Translations under genes and position numbers: made by a program
Assembly: GCA_902381685.1 (NCBI GenBank)
Contig: LR698958.1
Coordinates: forward strand, 1,117,672-1,181,671
Source: Lachnospiraceae bacterium
GTDB taxonomy: Bacteria > Bacillota > Clostridia > Lachnospirales > Lachnospiraceae
Direction of reading: 5' to 3'
Length of the DNA: 64,000 nucleotides
Notes under the pieces: model-generated
Seen by the model: the letters and a program-made list of their open reading frames with translations, nothing else
Database searches by the model: none
Told to the model about the DNA's origin: nothing
Part shown: piece by piece, positions 45,903-55,504 of the stretch
How positions within the stretch are numbered: position 1 is the first letter of the stretch
Layout of the letters: each line of letters begins with the position of its first letter

Positions 45903-46667
45903 CTACTTTTGTCCGCTATAGAAACGTTTGTAAGAACGAAATATTTTCTCGGGATCTTCTATGGAAATCTGATTTTCCCATTCTTTCTCCCTCTCCACAA
46001 GATAGCCGTCCGTCTCCCGGTAAACTTCGTGTTTAGACAGAAACGCTTCATATTCTTCCACTGTCATATATTGACGGCAGCAGTATACATATGCGCGCAG
46101 CATTGATTCTTCCTCACAAATCTGAAACGCTGACAGAAATCTCTCTCCCGCTTCCCTGTATAAAAACAACCTGCCATAGGCTGTTCCCAGACACCCGTAG
46201 ACTTTTCCATAGAACTTCGGTTCTACTGATTCATCTCTCTCATCATGCAAAATAGAGAGATATCCTCTGATTGCCGCTTCCGTTTCACCATTTTGCAAAA
46301 GGCTGTCCGCCTTATATTTTCTCTTTTCTACATCTTTTTGATTCTTTAACTGTCTTAATGTACCTTCTATATGGCTGAGTTCATTTGCCGTATAAATACC
46401 GCTGTCTTTTAAAATGTATAAAACAAACTGCTCTGCGGAACCGTGTGACTTCATACAATCATTCAGTTGTTTTGCAAGCCCCTCTTTCTCCAGTTCCTCT
46501 TCAATCCAGTCACACAGTTTTCTATTGACTAATGTGTGATCTATCAGGTATGGGAAATTGCAAATATAATAGCAAAGTTCTTCCAGCGTATAGATTTTTT
46601 TATGCACCCGTGTAATCTCATACGGCTGTCTCGCTCTTTTACTATGACAAAGAATTAAACTGCCCAT
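45903..46667 (-). CDS. Unknown TPR-like protein, third gene of the DUF5717 cluster
   Basis: 254-aa soluble helical protein not recognised as a named family. N-terminal part LILCHSKRARQPYEITRVHKKIYTLEELCYYI; the C-terminal part has TPR-like helices (ADSLLQNGETEAAIRGYLSIL, GTAYGRLFLYREAGERFLSAF). The start is ATG 46667, after AGGAGGACGTG (a GTG one codon upstream is within the spacing); it overlaps the DUF5716 gene by 26 bp, so the pair is tightly coupled. It probably works with the two upstream products. Confidence 0.75.
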   Translation of the reverse strand: MGSLILCHSKRARQPYEITRVHKKIYTLEELCYYICNFPYLIDHTLVNRKLCDWIEEELEKEGLAKQLNDCMKSHGSAEQFVLYILKDSGIYTANELSHIEGTLRQLKNQKDVEKRKYKADSLLQNGETEAAIRGYLSILHDERDESVEPKFYGKVYGCLGTAYGRLFLYREAGERFLSAFQICEEESMLRAYVYCCRQYMTVEEYEAFLSKHEVYRETDGYLVEREKEWENQISIEDPEKIFRSYKRFYSGQK

Positions 46668-47886
46668 CACGTCCTCCTAACTCTATCACCGTCTGTGTCT
46701 GAAATCCCGATGATCCAAAAAAGTTTCCAAACCCAACATCTTTCCATGTAATTTCACATACATGTTCATCTTGAAAAATGACATTCACCTGCAGACGAAC
46801 TGTATATTTTTCCCGTTCCGGAAGATTTCCCAGCGGCACTTTTATCGCTCTTACTGACCGTTTTGCAAGGGATTCCACATGAATTTCTATGTCTTCCGTA
46901 TCCTCCAGCAAAATTTCAAACTGCTTATCATTCTCGTACCACTTTGTTCCCCACTGTACAATCGGATACCATGCGTCCATACCATTTACCCTAAGTTTCA
47001 GACAAATCTGCTCCGTCATCTTTGTTTCATCTAAATACACAAGGCCGCCTCTTGACTCATCATCTTTGTAGCACGCCGCATAACACGCCCCTTTGCTGTA
47101 CAGGTTATCTCCCTGAAATGCACGTCTTCCATTGCAGAGTGTTCTCAGCGAGTTCGGATACCAGTTCTTTTCAAATCCCTCTCCAATTAAAAATACGGAA
47201 GAAATCAGTTTCCTGTTAAACACGCTTTTTATAAATTGATTAAACTGTTCGTCAGCTTCCTTTTGCCCGTCTTCATTTGCGAGAGGATATACTATGGCAA
47301 GTTCTTCCCAATCCGCATTAGCCACCTCATCTACGGTAACAAAAGTATCACGCCCTTTTTCATACCCTGTGCGTAACTTTTTTAACATATATGTGCGCAC
47401 TCCGCTTCTGTCACAGTAAAAAAGAGCAGACTCATACTGCCATAATTCTTTCGGCTGATGGAACATATAATAGCAAAAACTCTCCCTGTTATCCTGCACA
47501 TACACTTTTTCTTTTGCTATGCCAAGTTTCTGTCCAACGCTTTTTAAAAGATGCACAATATCCACATCTATTTCAGGAAGAGAAAATACGATTGTTTCTA
47601 TATGATGAAACTGTTTTAAAACAAGTTGAATATATAAAGATAACAGCCAGATGCCTTCGTATGTGTTTTCTCCCACCTGTATCATGTCATGTTTTTCTGC
47701 AAGAGAAAGCAGGTCGCAGATACCCTCTTCCCCCGCTCTTTCTCCATATACCCATTCCTGCCCTTCTTTACTTATCACCAGTGGAATGCGCTCTGCTGTT
47801 TTTGGTTCTGTCTGCCCTTCTTCGCAATAACTTATCTGGCATGTATGTTCATTTAGTTCCACGCCAACCAAATAACCCCTTTGCAT
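46642..47886 (-). CDS. DUF5716-like protein, possibly actin/Hsp70-fold
   Basis: 414-aa soluble protein. The N-terminus YLVGVELNEHTCQISYCEEG and later PLVISKEGQEWVYGERAGE resemble the phosphate-1 loop and following strands of the actin/Hsp70 ATPase fold (IGIDLG..., FGEEA), and FSLPEIDVDIVHLLKS and SSVFLIGEGFEKNWYP fit later elements. The key Asp of that loop is Glu here, so ATP hydrolysis is uncertain. The C-terminal part is beta-rich. Known only as a Lachnospiraceae-type domain of unknown function. It lies 18 bp after the large DUF5717-like gene. Confidence 0.7.
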   Translation of the reverse strand: MQRGYLVGVELNEHTCQISYCEEGQTEPKTAERIPLVISKEGQEWVYGERAGEEGICDLLSLAEKHDMIQVGENTYEGIWLLSLYIQLVLKQFHHIETIVFSLPEIDVDIVHLLKSVGQKLGIAKEKVYVQDNRESFCYYMFHQPKELWQYESALFYCDRSGVRTYMLKKLRTGYEKGRDTFVTVDEVANADWEELAIVYPLANEDGQKEADEQFNQFIKSVFNRKLISSVFLIGEGFEKNWYPNSLRTLCNGRRAFQGDNLYSKGACYAACYKDDESRGGLVYLDETKMTEQICLKLRVNGMDAWYPIVQWGTKWYENDKQFEILLEDTEDIEIHVESLAKRSVRAIKVPLGNLPEREKYTVRLQVNVIFQDEHVCEITWKDVGFGNFFGSSGFQTQTVIELGGRDGQFNSLS

Positions 47887-47904
47887 TTTTCTTCCCTCTT
47901 TCTT

Positions 47905-50900
47905 CTAGTATATTTTAAATAATTCTTCCGCCATTTTTTCTTCCAGTTGGTATTTGAAAAGAGAATCTTTCAATTCGTCCCCTTCCATTTTACACATGGC
48001 ATTCAGGCGCCCGTATTTTCCAACCGGTTCAACTTTTCTTTCCTGTCTGCACACACCGCTTTCTTCGCAGATAATCGCTTCCCCTGCCTGTTCCCTGAAT
48101 GTATACGTCAGACTTTCCTTATTAAATAAGACAAATTCTTTAACATAAATATTTGCGTAAACCGGCTGAAGCTGTTCTGTAACCGTACCGCGGTTTAACT
48201 TATAGGTAAGTTTTACTTTTCCCTCTTCTCTTGCCTGATATTGAATCAATATTTTATCGTGCAATAGAACTTCTCTCAACCATTCCTCCTTATATTTTAA
48301 ATAGAACGGAAATACAAGCTGTCTGTCGCAAAGTTCCTGCAAAAACAGTTTTAATCTGTCTTCAACTTCACTTTCAAAGGAATGACTCGCATAAAATTTC
48401 AGCACCGCTATTTTACATACTTCCGGAAGTTCAGTTCCCTTTTCATATTCATTCAGAATAACCTGTATAATCTCTTCTTTCGTCTCTCTGTCCTTCACAA
48501 CATATTCCCGGGAAATATATGACAAATACGCCTGTTTTAATCGGAAGTATACACTTCCCCTATAATAATCCATAAAAATCTGTTCTTCATTAAACATCGT
48601 TTCTGAATATAACATTTGTGTAATAATCCGTTCAGCAAGCGCGTCCGTTTTCACTTCATAGCCCCTTGCCACATTCCAGACTTTTTTCATATCTTTTGTT
48701 GCACCGCAATAATAGTCGGCCAAATACGTGAGCGTCACTTTATCATACTGTTCTCTCTCTAAAAGTGAGAAACAAAGATAGGTGAGGTAATCGTCCTCTT
48801 TTTCCTCTTCTCGAATATGTTTACTGCAGAAACGGAACACTTTCTCTTCCCCAAAAAAGTCAATACCATATCTCTTTACTGTTTCAAGTGTCAACTCTGT
48901 CTGATTTTCTTCTTCTCCCGTTTCCAGCAATAATTCTTTGTCCTTATACATCTCTGCAAACTGAGATTCAAAGCAAAGTCGTGTCAGTTCGTACGGAATC
49001 GAATCTGCATAATGCTTACCGTCATCTGCTTCCCACACGATTCTTGATGTCTTGTGATATAGAAGAATTTTCGTTCCTTCTTTCCTATACGCTACACGCT
49101 GGCTGATTACACCGTTTTTCTCAATAACAAGAACATATTTCATGTGGGGAGCAGCCGTCTTCACGATATATACATGAGAAATATCATAAATGGCTCTCAT
49201 TCTCTCCATATCTAAATCCGGTTCATTGCAGAAACGTTTATAGAGCAGACGCAGATGTTCATTGATTCGTCTCTCTTCCAGTTGTCTCCACGCAAACGCT
49301 TCCATCTGTTCCCGATAACTTGCAAACAGTCTGCTCTCCTCGTCTTCATAAGTCAGAACGTTCTCATACAGGAATGCGGTATTTTTGTAATCCAAAGAAC
49401 TTCCGTGTACAAAATATAACCAGACTGTTCTTGGAAACTGTTTTTTCATTCTTTCTTTATCTGCAGACATAATGTAGTATTCATACAGTTTTGCAATTCT
49501 AAGTCCCGCTTCCACCGCTCTTTCATACCAGATAAAATAAGATTTTTCTTTTTTATCTCCTTTTATGAGCAGCGTACAGATTGCATTTAGAATCATCTCC
49601 TCAGGATACAACTGATAGGAACGCGCCAATATCTGATATAATCTGTCTTTATACGCCTTCTCCTGACTGGCAAGATTCGCCGTATAAAGCGCCAATTCTT
49701 TTGTAATCATGGAATATTTCGCTGCAAAATCCAATATTCGCAGTTCAAACTGGCCCAATTTTTTTAGAAGGCTGCTCTTCTCCTGAAAGCAAATGTACGC
49801 TTCAATATATAAAGGAATCTGATTTGCCCCCTTTTCAAACTGTTGCCGTAATATATGGATTCTATCGCCGTAATTACGATATCTTACATCTATATTTAAA
49901 ATCATACATAACAACTGCCATGATTCAGGGTGTTTTGCGTATGCCTTGTTCAATTCATCTGTCACTTTTTTGATATGGCTTTCATCTTTGGCCAAAAGCC
50001 CTGTCAAAAACAGGTAGTAAGAACCTATTTCGGTCTTCTTTCCGATGGCAAAACGGTTATAATTGTAATTCTCTAAAAACCATTTCCCCTCTTCTTTACG
50101 CCCTCCGCGCAAATATACGTGAGCCATAAGCAATTCATAAAACTCATTATCCGGCGCAATCTCCTGCAGTTGTCTAACCAGTTCAACCGCCTGATTTGTC
50201 CATTGTTTTAATTCTAATCGACCTGAAACACAGGCCATATAACTTTTCAGCAGACAGCCAAACATAAGTTTTTCTTCACCGTGTTTTTCTCTATGAGAAG
50301 ACTGCTGATGTACGGTTACCGGATACGTTACTGTCTCATACGGAGTCTCCACAACAATTTCGCCATAATTATATCCTGCATGTAATTTCTTTGCATCAAT
50401 CACATATTCTAAATAATAATTTTCTCCGACAAAATCCTCTGTCGTAATACTTTCTTCAGAAACATGAAGAAAATCTCCCGAGGCAGAAATCTTTATTGAA
50501 AGATACCCCCATGTATTCTTTGTAACTACAGCCCTTTCCTTTTTGCTCTCCTCATAATCAGAAAATTCCGCTTTTTCCTCATCAAAGAGTAGATAAATTT
50601 TCTCTTTCTGCTTAATACCTACCAAAAACTCTTCAAGCGCCTGCTCGTCCAGTGACCATTTTCGCATATTGCCGTAGAGAGCGGTAATTCTGCTGTCCTC
50701 ATATTTCAACAACTCAGCAAACTTCTTTGAACGGAACAATTTACAAGCTTCAGAAAAATCTGCTTTGGCAAGTCTCTTAAACTCTTTGAGCGTCTGCACT
50801 TTCCCATATTCTGTTATAACAAAAGGCCGTTCAATCACGGCTGTATAGGCAATATCATATTCTCCGCCATCGCAGACTATTGTAAACTTCCCATTTTCCA

Positions 50901-51168
50901 CGTCCCCCGGCGCCATTCCCGCACCGTCAAATGTGTAATGAATCTCTACGGGATTTCCCTGAAACCCCTGTTCTTTAAAATGTATGCGAAAGGAAGACGG
51001 ATAAATCAAACCTCGAATATCCCCCTCTTTTCTGTTCTGCAACGTAAAACTTCCTTCATATACTTCCCCTTCACTGACGCTCATCGCAATATGGGTTTCC
51101 GAAAATTGTACGTCCGGCTGTATAACTTCAAAATCTCCTTTTGAAATTCTTTTAATTTTATTTTTCAT
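47905..51168 (-). CDS. Large DUF5717-like protein, first gene of the cluster
   Basis: 1087-aa soluble protein with no signal peptide. Residues about 1-290 are beta-rich and look like two immunoglobulin-like domains (GEVYEGSFTLQNRKEGDIRG, AGYNYGEIVVETPYETVTYPV), joined by a short helical segment. Most of the rest (about 310-960) is helical, with TPR/HAT-like repeats (KKEEGKWFLENYNYN..., LASQEKAYKDRLYQILARSY). The final 100 residues are beta-rich again. Its size and form suit a scaffold. The start is ATG 51168 after AGGTGG; a GTG three codons earlier lies in that site. Function unknown. Confidence 0.72.
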   Translation of the reverse strand: MKNKIKRISKGDFEVIQPDVQFSETHIAMSVSEGEVYEGSFTLQNRKEGDIRGLIYPSSFRIHFKEQGFQGNPVEIHYTFDGAGMAPGDVENGKFTIVCDGGEYDIAYTAVIERPFVITEYGKVQTLKEFKRLAKADFSEACKLFRSKKFAELLKYEDSRITALYGNMRKWSLDEQALEEFLVGIKQKEKIYLLFDEEKAEFSDYEESKKERAVVTKNTWGYLSIKISASGDFLHVSEESITTEDFVGENYYLEYVIDAKKLHAGYNYGEIVVETPYETVTYPVTVHQQSSHREKHGEEKLMFGCLLKSYMACVSGRLELKQWTNQAVELVRQLQEIAPDNEFYELLMAHVYLRGGRKEEGKWFLENYNYNRFAIGKKTEIGSYYLFLTGLLAKDESHIKKVTDELNKAYAKHPESWQLLCMILNIDVRYRNYGDRIHILRQQFEKGANQIPLYIEAYICFQEKSSLLKKLGQFELRILDFAAKYSMITKELALYTANLASQEKAYKDRLYQILARSYQLYPEEMILNAICTLLIKGDKKEKSYFIWYERAVEAGLRIAKLYEYYIMSADKERMKKQFPRTVWLYFVHGSSLDYKNTAFLYENVLTYEDEESRLFASYREQMEAFAWRQLEERRINEHLRLLYKRFCNEPDLDMERMRAIYDISHVYIVKTAAPHMKYVLVIEKNGVISQRVAYRKEGTKILLYHKTSRIVWEADDGKHYADSIPYELTRLCFESQFAEMYKDKELLLETGEEENQTELTLETVKRYGIDFFGEEKVFRFCSKHIREEEKEDDYLTYLCFSLLEREQYDKVTLTYLADYYCGATKDMKKVWNVARGYEVKTDALAERIITQMLYSETMFNEEQIFMDYYRGSVYFRLKQAYLSYISREYVVKDRETKEEIIQVILNEYEKGTELPEVCKIAVLKFYASHSFESEVEDRLKLFLQELCDRQLVFPFYLKYKEEWLREVLLHDKILIQYQAREEGKVKLTYKLNRGTVTEQLQPVYANIYVKEFVLFNKESLTYTFREQAGEAIICEESGVCRQERKVEPVGKYGRLNAMCKMEGDELKDSLFKYQLEEKMAEELFKIY

Positions 51169-51200
51169 GCTATCCACCTGCTACTCTTTTGTTTCTTGCA

Positions 51201-51228
51201 TTGCATTTCATCAATTTCACGCTATAAT
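51201..51228 (+). promoter_or_regulatory. Promoter of the CobD/HisC-like gene
   Basis: TTGCAT (51201-51206), 16-bp spacer, TATAAT (51223-51228). Its -10 is one arm of the dyad GCTATAAT-N7-ATTATAGC (51221-51243) shared with the divergent promoter. Confidence 0.75.
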
Positions 51229-51235
51229 GTATATT

Positions 51236-51265
51236 ATTATAGCATTATTTTTTTATTTATGGCAA
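51236..51265 (-). promoter_or_regulatory. Promoter of the DUF5717 cluster
   Basis: Minus-strand TTGCCA (51260-51265), 18-bp spacer, TATAAT (51236-51241). It lies within the leader of the divergent transcript, so the two promoters cannot be occupied fully at once. Confidence 0.75.
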
Positions 51266-51298
51266 GTTTATTATATTAATCCGAAAGGCGGTTCTCAT

Positions 51299-52393
51299 AT
51301 GAGCAAATTACAACAGTTTCACGGAAGCGATTTAGAAGCAGTTGCCCGATATTTTCATCTTCCTCAGGAAGAAATTATTTGTTTCGGAGCAAATGTAAAT
51401 CCGCTCGGTCTGTCATCGTCCGTGAAAAATACATTGGCGGAACATCTGGAAATAATTTCATCTTATCCCGACCGAGATTACAGTTCATTAAAAAAACAAA
51501 TTTCCCACTATTGCCATGTCTGCCCGCAAAATATCGTTGTCGGAAATGGCTGTACGGAACTTATATCACTTTTTATTCAATTATTGAAACCAAGGCGCGC
51601 TTTACTCCCCATTCCAAGTTATTCCGAATACGAGAGGGAGATTGCCTTATCCGGCGGTACAGTAGAATACTTCCCTCTTTCTCAGGAGGAAAATTTTTCT
51701 CTTAATCTGTCTTCCTTATATAAAGTACTGGAGAAAAATATTGATTTACTGATTTTATGTAATCCAAACAACCCGACTTCCACCGCTACATGCGTTGATG
51801 ACCTGACACGGATTCTGTCTTTCTGTAAAGAAAAACATATATTTGTTATGATTGATGAAACTTACGTGGAATTTGTGGAGGATATGGATAAAATTACCGC
51901 TATGCCTTTGACAGAATCCTTTGACAATCTGATTGTACTTCGGGGCGTCTCCAAATTTTTCGCCGCACCGGGACTGCGGTTTGGCTACGGTGTTACCGGA
52001 AACAACGGCCTCCTCTCACAACTGAATTCCATCAAAAACCCATGGAGTTTAAACAGTATCGGCGCTTACGCAGGAGAACTTCTTCTTTCTGACAAAAATT
52101 ATATCCAAAAATCACGTTCGCTTATTTCTTCTGAAAGAAAGCGTATCTGCAAACGGCTTCGCGCCTTTTCTTTTATACAGGTGTACGAACCTGCTGCAAA
52201 TTTTATTTTACTGAAAATCTGCAAGGACAATCTGACTTCCTACGACGTATTCGTCCACGCCATTCAAAGAGGACTGATGATTCGCGACTGTTCTTCTTTC
52301 GTCGGTTTGGAAGGCGAATTTATCCGCTTTTGCCTGATGAATCCGGAAGATAACGACCGGCTCCTCGACTGTCTGGAAGAAATCCTTGCATAA
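51299..52393 (+). CDS. PLP-dependent class II aminotransferase, CobD/HisC-like
   Basis: 364-aa fold-type I enzyme. The N-terminal GANVNPLGLSSSVK is typical of L-threonine-O-3-phosphate decarboxylase (CobD) and histidinol-phosphate aminotransferases. Other marks are GNGCTELISLFI, LILCNPNNPTSTA, MIDETYVEF and the PLP lysine in VLRGVSKFFAAPGLRFGYG. No cobalamin or histidine genes are near, so the substrate is open. ATG 51299 after AAAGGCGGTTCTCAT is the start; the frame extends 44 codons upstream over the promoter. Confidence 0.85.
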   Translation: MSKLQQFHGSDLEAVARYFHLPQEEIICFGANVNPLGLSSSVKNTLAEHLEIISSYPDRDYSSLKKQISHYCHVCPQNIVVGNGCTELISLFIQLLKPRRALLPIPSYSEYEREIALSGGTVEYFPLSQEENFSLNLSSLYKVLEKNIDLLILCNPNNPTSTATCVDDLTRILSFCKEKHIFVMIDETYVEFVEDMDKITAMPLTESFDNLIVLRGVSKFFAAPGLRFGYGVTGNNGLLSQLNSIKNPWSLNSIGAYAGELLLSDKNYIQKSRSLISSERKRICKRLRAFSFIQVYEPAANFILLKICKDNLTSYDVFVHAIQRGLMIRDCSSFVGLEGEFIRFCLMNPEDNDRLLDCLEEILA

Positions 52394-52396
52394 CAG

Positions 52397-52430
52397 AAAA
52401 CCAGCCACCTCATTTGAAGTGACTGGTTTT
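52397..52430. terminator. Terminator between the PLP enzyme and antiporter genes
   Basis: AAAACCAG / CTGGTTTT with CAC/GTG inside the stem, flanked by A and T runs; bidirectional between convergent genes. Confidence 0.82.
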
Positions 52431-52432
52431 TA

Positions 52433-53398
52433 TTATCTGATAAACAAATATGCCATATACGCTGCATAAGTCGCAACCATTGCCGCGCCCATACCTTTAG
52501 AAACTCTCTGTTTCCTGCAGATAGGAATAAAGAAAACAATGGAAACTACTATCAGAATGGCGATATCATATAAATATGTATTGGCAACCGCCATAGGAAG
52601 AATCGTTCCTGAAACACCTAAAATAAAGAAAATGTTAAAAATATTTGAGCCCACAACATTTCCAAGTGAAATATCGCTCTCTCCCTTTTTCGCTGCCACA
52701 ATTGATGTGACAAGTTCCGGAAGAGATGTTCCAAAAGCAACAATAGTCAGTCCGATAAACGCCTCACTCAGTCCAAATGCCCTTGCAATCTCTTTCGCTC
52801 CGTCTACAACCATATTTCCACCGATAATGATTCCCGCCAAACCGATAATACATACAAGAACACTTTTGCCAAGGGTGTATTTTACTTCTATCTCTTCTCC
52901 GCTTTCCTTGTGTTCCGCTCTTCCTTTTAATCCTTCGCGTATCGCCAGATACATAAAAACTGCAAAACCGACAAGTAAAATAATTCCGTCCACTCTGCTA
53001 AGTTCCATACTCGTCTTGCCAAACAGTGTATCCATAGCAAGAACACCAAGCAATACTGCCGCAATAATGGAGATTGGATAGTCCTTTTTAATCATACTCT
53101 TCTTTACATGAAGAGGATAAATAAAGGCACTTACTCCAACTACAATCAGCAGATTGAAAATATTGGAACCGACAACATTTCCAATGGCAATATCATTGCT
53201 CCCCTTCATTGCTGCCGATACACTCACCGCAAGTTCGGGAGCGCTCGTTCCGAAAGCAACAATGGTAAGCCCAATGACTACAGCCGGTATATGTAACTGT
53301 TTTGCAATGGAGGACGCCCCATCAACAAAGAAGTCCGCTCCCTTTACTAATAAAACAAACCCAATTACTAAACAAATAATCGCAACAAACATATCCAT
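52433..53398 (-). CDS. Calcium/sodium antiporter, CaCA family
   Basis: 321-aa membrane protein (YrbG type) with about ten helices in two inverted halves. The two alpha repeats are almost identical: IVAFGTSAPELAVSVSAAMKG...GNVVGSNIFN (about 46-83) and IVAFGTSLPELVTSIVAAKKG...GNVVGSNIFN (about 221-258). The glutamates in PEL bind the cation. It should exchange Ca2+ for Na+ across the membrane. Single-gene transcript. Confidence 0.93.
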   Translation of the reverse strand: MDMFVAIICLVIGFVLLVKGADFFVDGASSIAKQLHIPAVVIGLTIVAFGTSAPELAVSVSAAMKGSNDIAIGNVVGSNIFNLLIVVGVSAFIYPLHVKKSMIKKDYPISIIAAVLLGVLAMDTLFGKTSMELSRVDGIILLVGFAVFMYLAIREGLKGRAEHKESGEEIEVKYTLGKSVLVCIIGLAGIIIGGNMVVDGAKEIARAFGLSEAFIGLTIVAFGTSLPELVTSIVAAKKGESDISLGNVVGSNIFNIFFILGVSGTILPMAVANTYLYDIAILIVVSIVFFIPICRKQRVSKGMGAAMVATYAAYMAYLFIR

Positions 53399-53471
53399 TT
53401 TTCTTTCTCCTTCTCTTTTTCAAAAGTCGCCTAGAAAATATCATATCACTCTCCCTATCGTTTTACAATAA

Positions 53472-53506
53472 AAAAGTACACAAAACACATGGTTTCATGT
53501 ACTTTT
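53472..53506 (-). terminator. Terminator of the bceAB operon
   Basis: AAAAGTACA / TGTACTTTT hairpin followed on the minus strand by TTTATTG, 7 bp past the bceB stop. Confidence 0.8.
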
Positions 53507-53512
53507 CATTCC

Positions 53513-55504
53513 CTATTTTACAATGCGGTAATACTCTTTTGTCGTAATCATAAACACAATGGTATAAAAGATGCCAAACACAAGCACTGTCACCGCTGTT
53601 GTCCCTGCAATCAGTTTCACATTTTCCAGTGCAAATGCCGAAAGCAATTTTGTAATGATTTTAAACGCCACTATCACATGAATAACCGCACAGATAAGCG
53701 GAAGGTAGAATACGCTCATCACCTGGCTTCTGATAGAATTTTTAACTTCCTGTTTGCTCATACCGACCTTCTGCATAATCGCAAACCGTTCCTTATCACT
53801 ATAACCCTCTGATATTTGTTTATAATAGATAATCAATACAGTTGCCATAAGGAACAGACCGCCGAAGAAAAGACCTAAGAAAAGAAATACGCCGTATAAG
53901 GAGAAAAATTCCTCTCTTTCGGTTTCTTTAAATTCTCCCCGTATAGTATCCGCATTCATCGGAAAACTTTTTTTCAATTCCTCAGATGCTTTCATAATAT
54001 TTTCTTTGCTTCCCTTGAAATCCAAACTCTTATAATAACACTCTGTTGTATTTTTCTGTGTTTTATCATCTCCGAGAAGAGTATCAATCGCTTTTTGATC
54101 CGGCATCACAATATAATACATATCAATCATCATCTGCAATTCTTTGTCGAGATTTTTCATTTTCATTTTTTTCACATGAAATTTTTCACCGTTAATCGTC
54201 AGTTCATCTCCCGAAACATTATCTCCCTTTGCTCCGTAATAAAGAATTTCATTCTCTCCAAGTATTTCATTTCTCTTTTCAACCTGATTGAACTCTTCCA
54301 ACGTCATAAACCGAACTCCACAATAAGAAGAAACGTCCAAAGTTTTAGGTCCGATATCGTCTATATTGGTCACAAGCGTATTTTTCCCTTTAGTCGCATC
54401 TGTTTCCGTATAATAATATGATACTTCATCTTTCGCTTCCAAATTATATGTTTCCAACGCTTTCTCCACGCCACTGTCAATCGTGTGAATAATCTGTTCC
54501 TTATCTTCTCCTTTGACCACATCGCCCATGACAATACACTGTTTCGGAAATCTTGTGCTTAATATATCCTCCAAACCGGTATACATCGCCAATGTAGTCG
54601 ATAACATAATCAATACCATTGTACTTAAAATACAGATATTTCCAAGTCCCACCGCATTTTGCTTCATACGGTACATCATTCCCGAGACAGAAGTAAAATG
54701 CTTTGTTTTATAATAATAGTTTTTATTTTTTCGCAGCATTTTGAGAAAGGCAATACTGCCCGCCGTAAATAAAGCATATGTGCCAATAATAACAAGAATA
54801 ACAGCAACAAAGAAATATCCTAACGCATTCATTACACTTTCTGTACTCAGGGCAAGATAATATCCGATTCCCAATGACACAATACCGATAATCGTCATGA
54901 TTATTTTTGTTTTCGGCTCTTTCTCCCCCTGATTACTTCCATGCAATAATTCTATCGGATTCGCCAAACTTATCTGGAAAAAATTAAATAGCAGGCTTAC
55001 AAGGAAAATACCCGAAAATAAAAGAATGGTCCCCACAAGTGCCTTCGGCTCAATGGCAAATTCCATATGTGCATCAAAATGAAGAATTTTCAGCATAATC
55101 AGGAACACTAATTTTCCAAAACACATTCCGCCCAAAATCCCGCCTACAAGGCTTATCAGTGCGATTATCAGCATTTCTACCGTAAGCATCTTAGCGATAT
55201 GTCTTTTTCCAAGTCCCAATACATTATAAATTCCTATTTCTTTTTTCCTCTGCTTTATAAGAAAACTATTCGTATAAAACAGAAAAATTGCTGAAAAAAT
55301 GCCAACTATCGACACACCCATGCTAAGCATTTCGCGAAAAGTTACTTCTCCGGGAACACCTCCAATCCCTTTGTTCATTGTCAGTCCATAAATAATGTAA
55401 AACATCATTACGGTAATCACACAGGTAATAATATACGGAACATATGTCCTTCTATTATTTTTGATATTGGTTACCGCAAGTTTTCTATAAATAGAACTAC
55501 TCAA
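53513..55504 (-). CDS. BceB-type ABC transporter permease
   Basis: About 663-aa permease of the peptide-resistance (Pep7E) group: ten membrane helices, with a large extracellular domain (about residues 310-530) between helices 7 and 8, and FtsX-type helices at both ends. Such permeases sense and remove peptide antibiotics such as bacitracin or lantibiotics bound to lipid II-cycle intermediates, and signal to a BceS kinase. The frame opens with GTG at 55513, but that codon sits in the GGGGGTG ribosome-binding site; TTG 55504, 8 bases further, is the likelier start. It overlaps bceA by 8 bp. Confidence 0.88.
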   Translation of the reverse strand: MSSSIYRKLAVTNIKNNRRTYVPYIITCVITVMMFYIIYGLTMNKGIGGVPGEVTFREMLSMGVSIVGIFSAIFLFYTNSFLIKQRKKEIGIYNVLGLGKRHIAKMLTVEMLIIALISLVGGILGGMCFGKLVFLIMLKILHFDAHMEFAIEPKALVGTILLFSGIFLVSLLFNFFQISLANPIELLHGSNQGEKEPKTKIIMTIIGIVSLGIGYYLALSTESVMNALGYFFVAVILVIIGTYALFTAGSIAFLKMLRKNKNYYYKTKHFTSVSGMMYRMKQNAVGLGNICILSTMVLIMLSTTLAMYTGLEDILSTRFPKQCIVMGDVVKGEDKEQIIHTIDSGVEKALETYNLEAKDEVSYYYTETDATKGKNTLVTNIDDIGPKTLDVSSYCGVRFMTLEEFNQVEKRNEILGENEILYYGAKGDNVSGDELTINGEKFHVKKMKMKNLDKELQMMIDMYYIVMPDQKAIDTLLGDDKTQKNTTECYYKSLDFKGSKENIMKASEELKKSFPMNADTIRGEFKETEREEFFSLYGVFLFLGLFFGGLFLMATVLIIYYKQISEGYSDKERFAIMQKVGMSKQEVKNSIRSQVMSVFYLPLICAVIHVIVAFKIITKLLSAFALENVKLIAGTTAVTVLVFGIFYTIVFMITTKEYYRIVK

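Noticed and set aside
47391-47918. 175-codon plus-strand frame opposite the DUF5716 gene
   Set aside because: Antisense to a coupled, well-started gene; low-complexity Leu/Ser/Phe composition.
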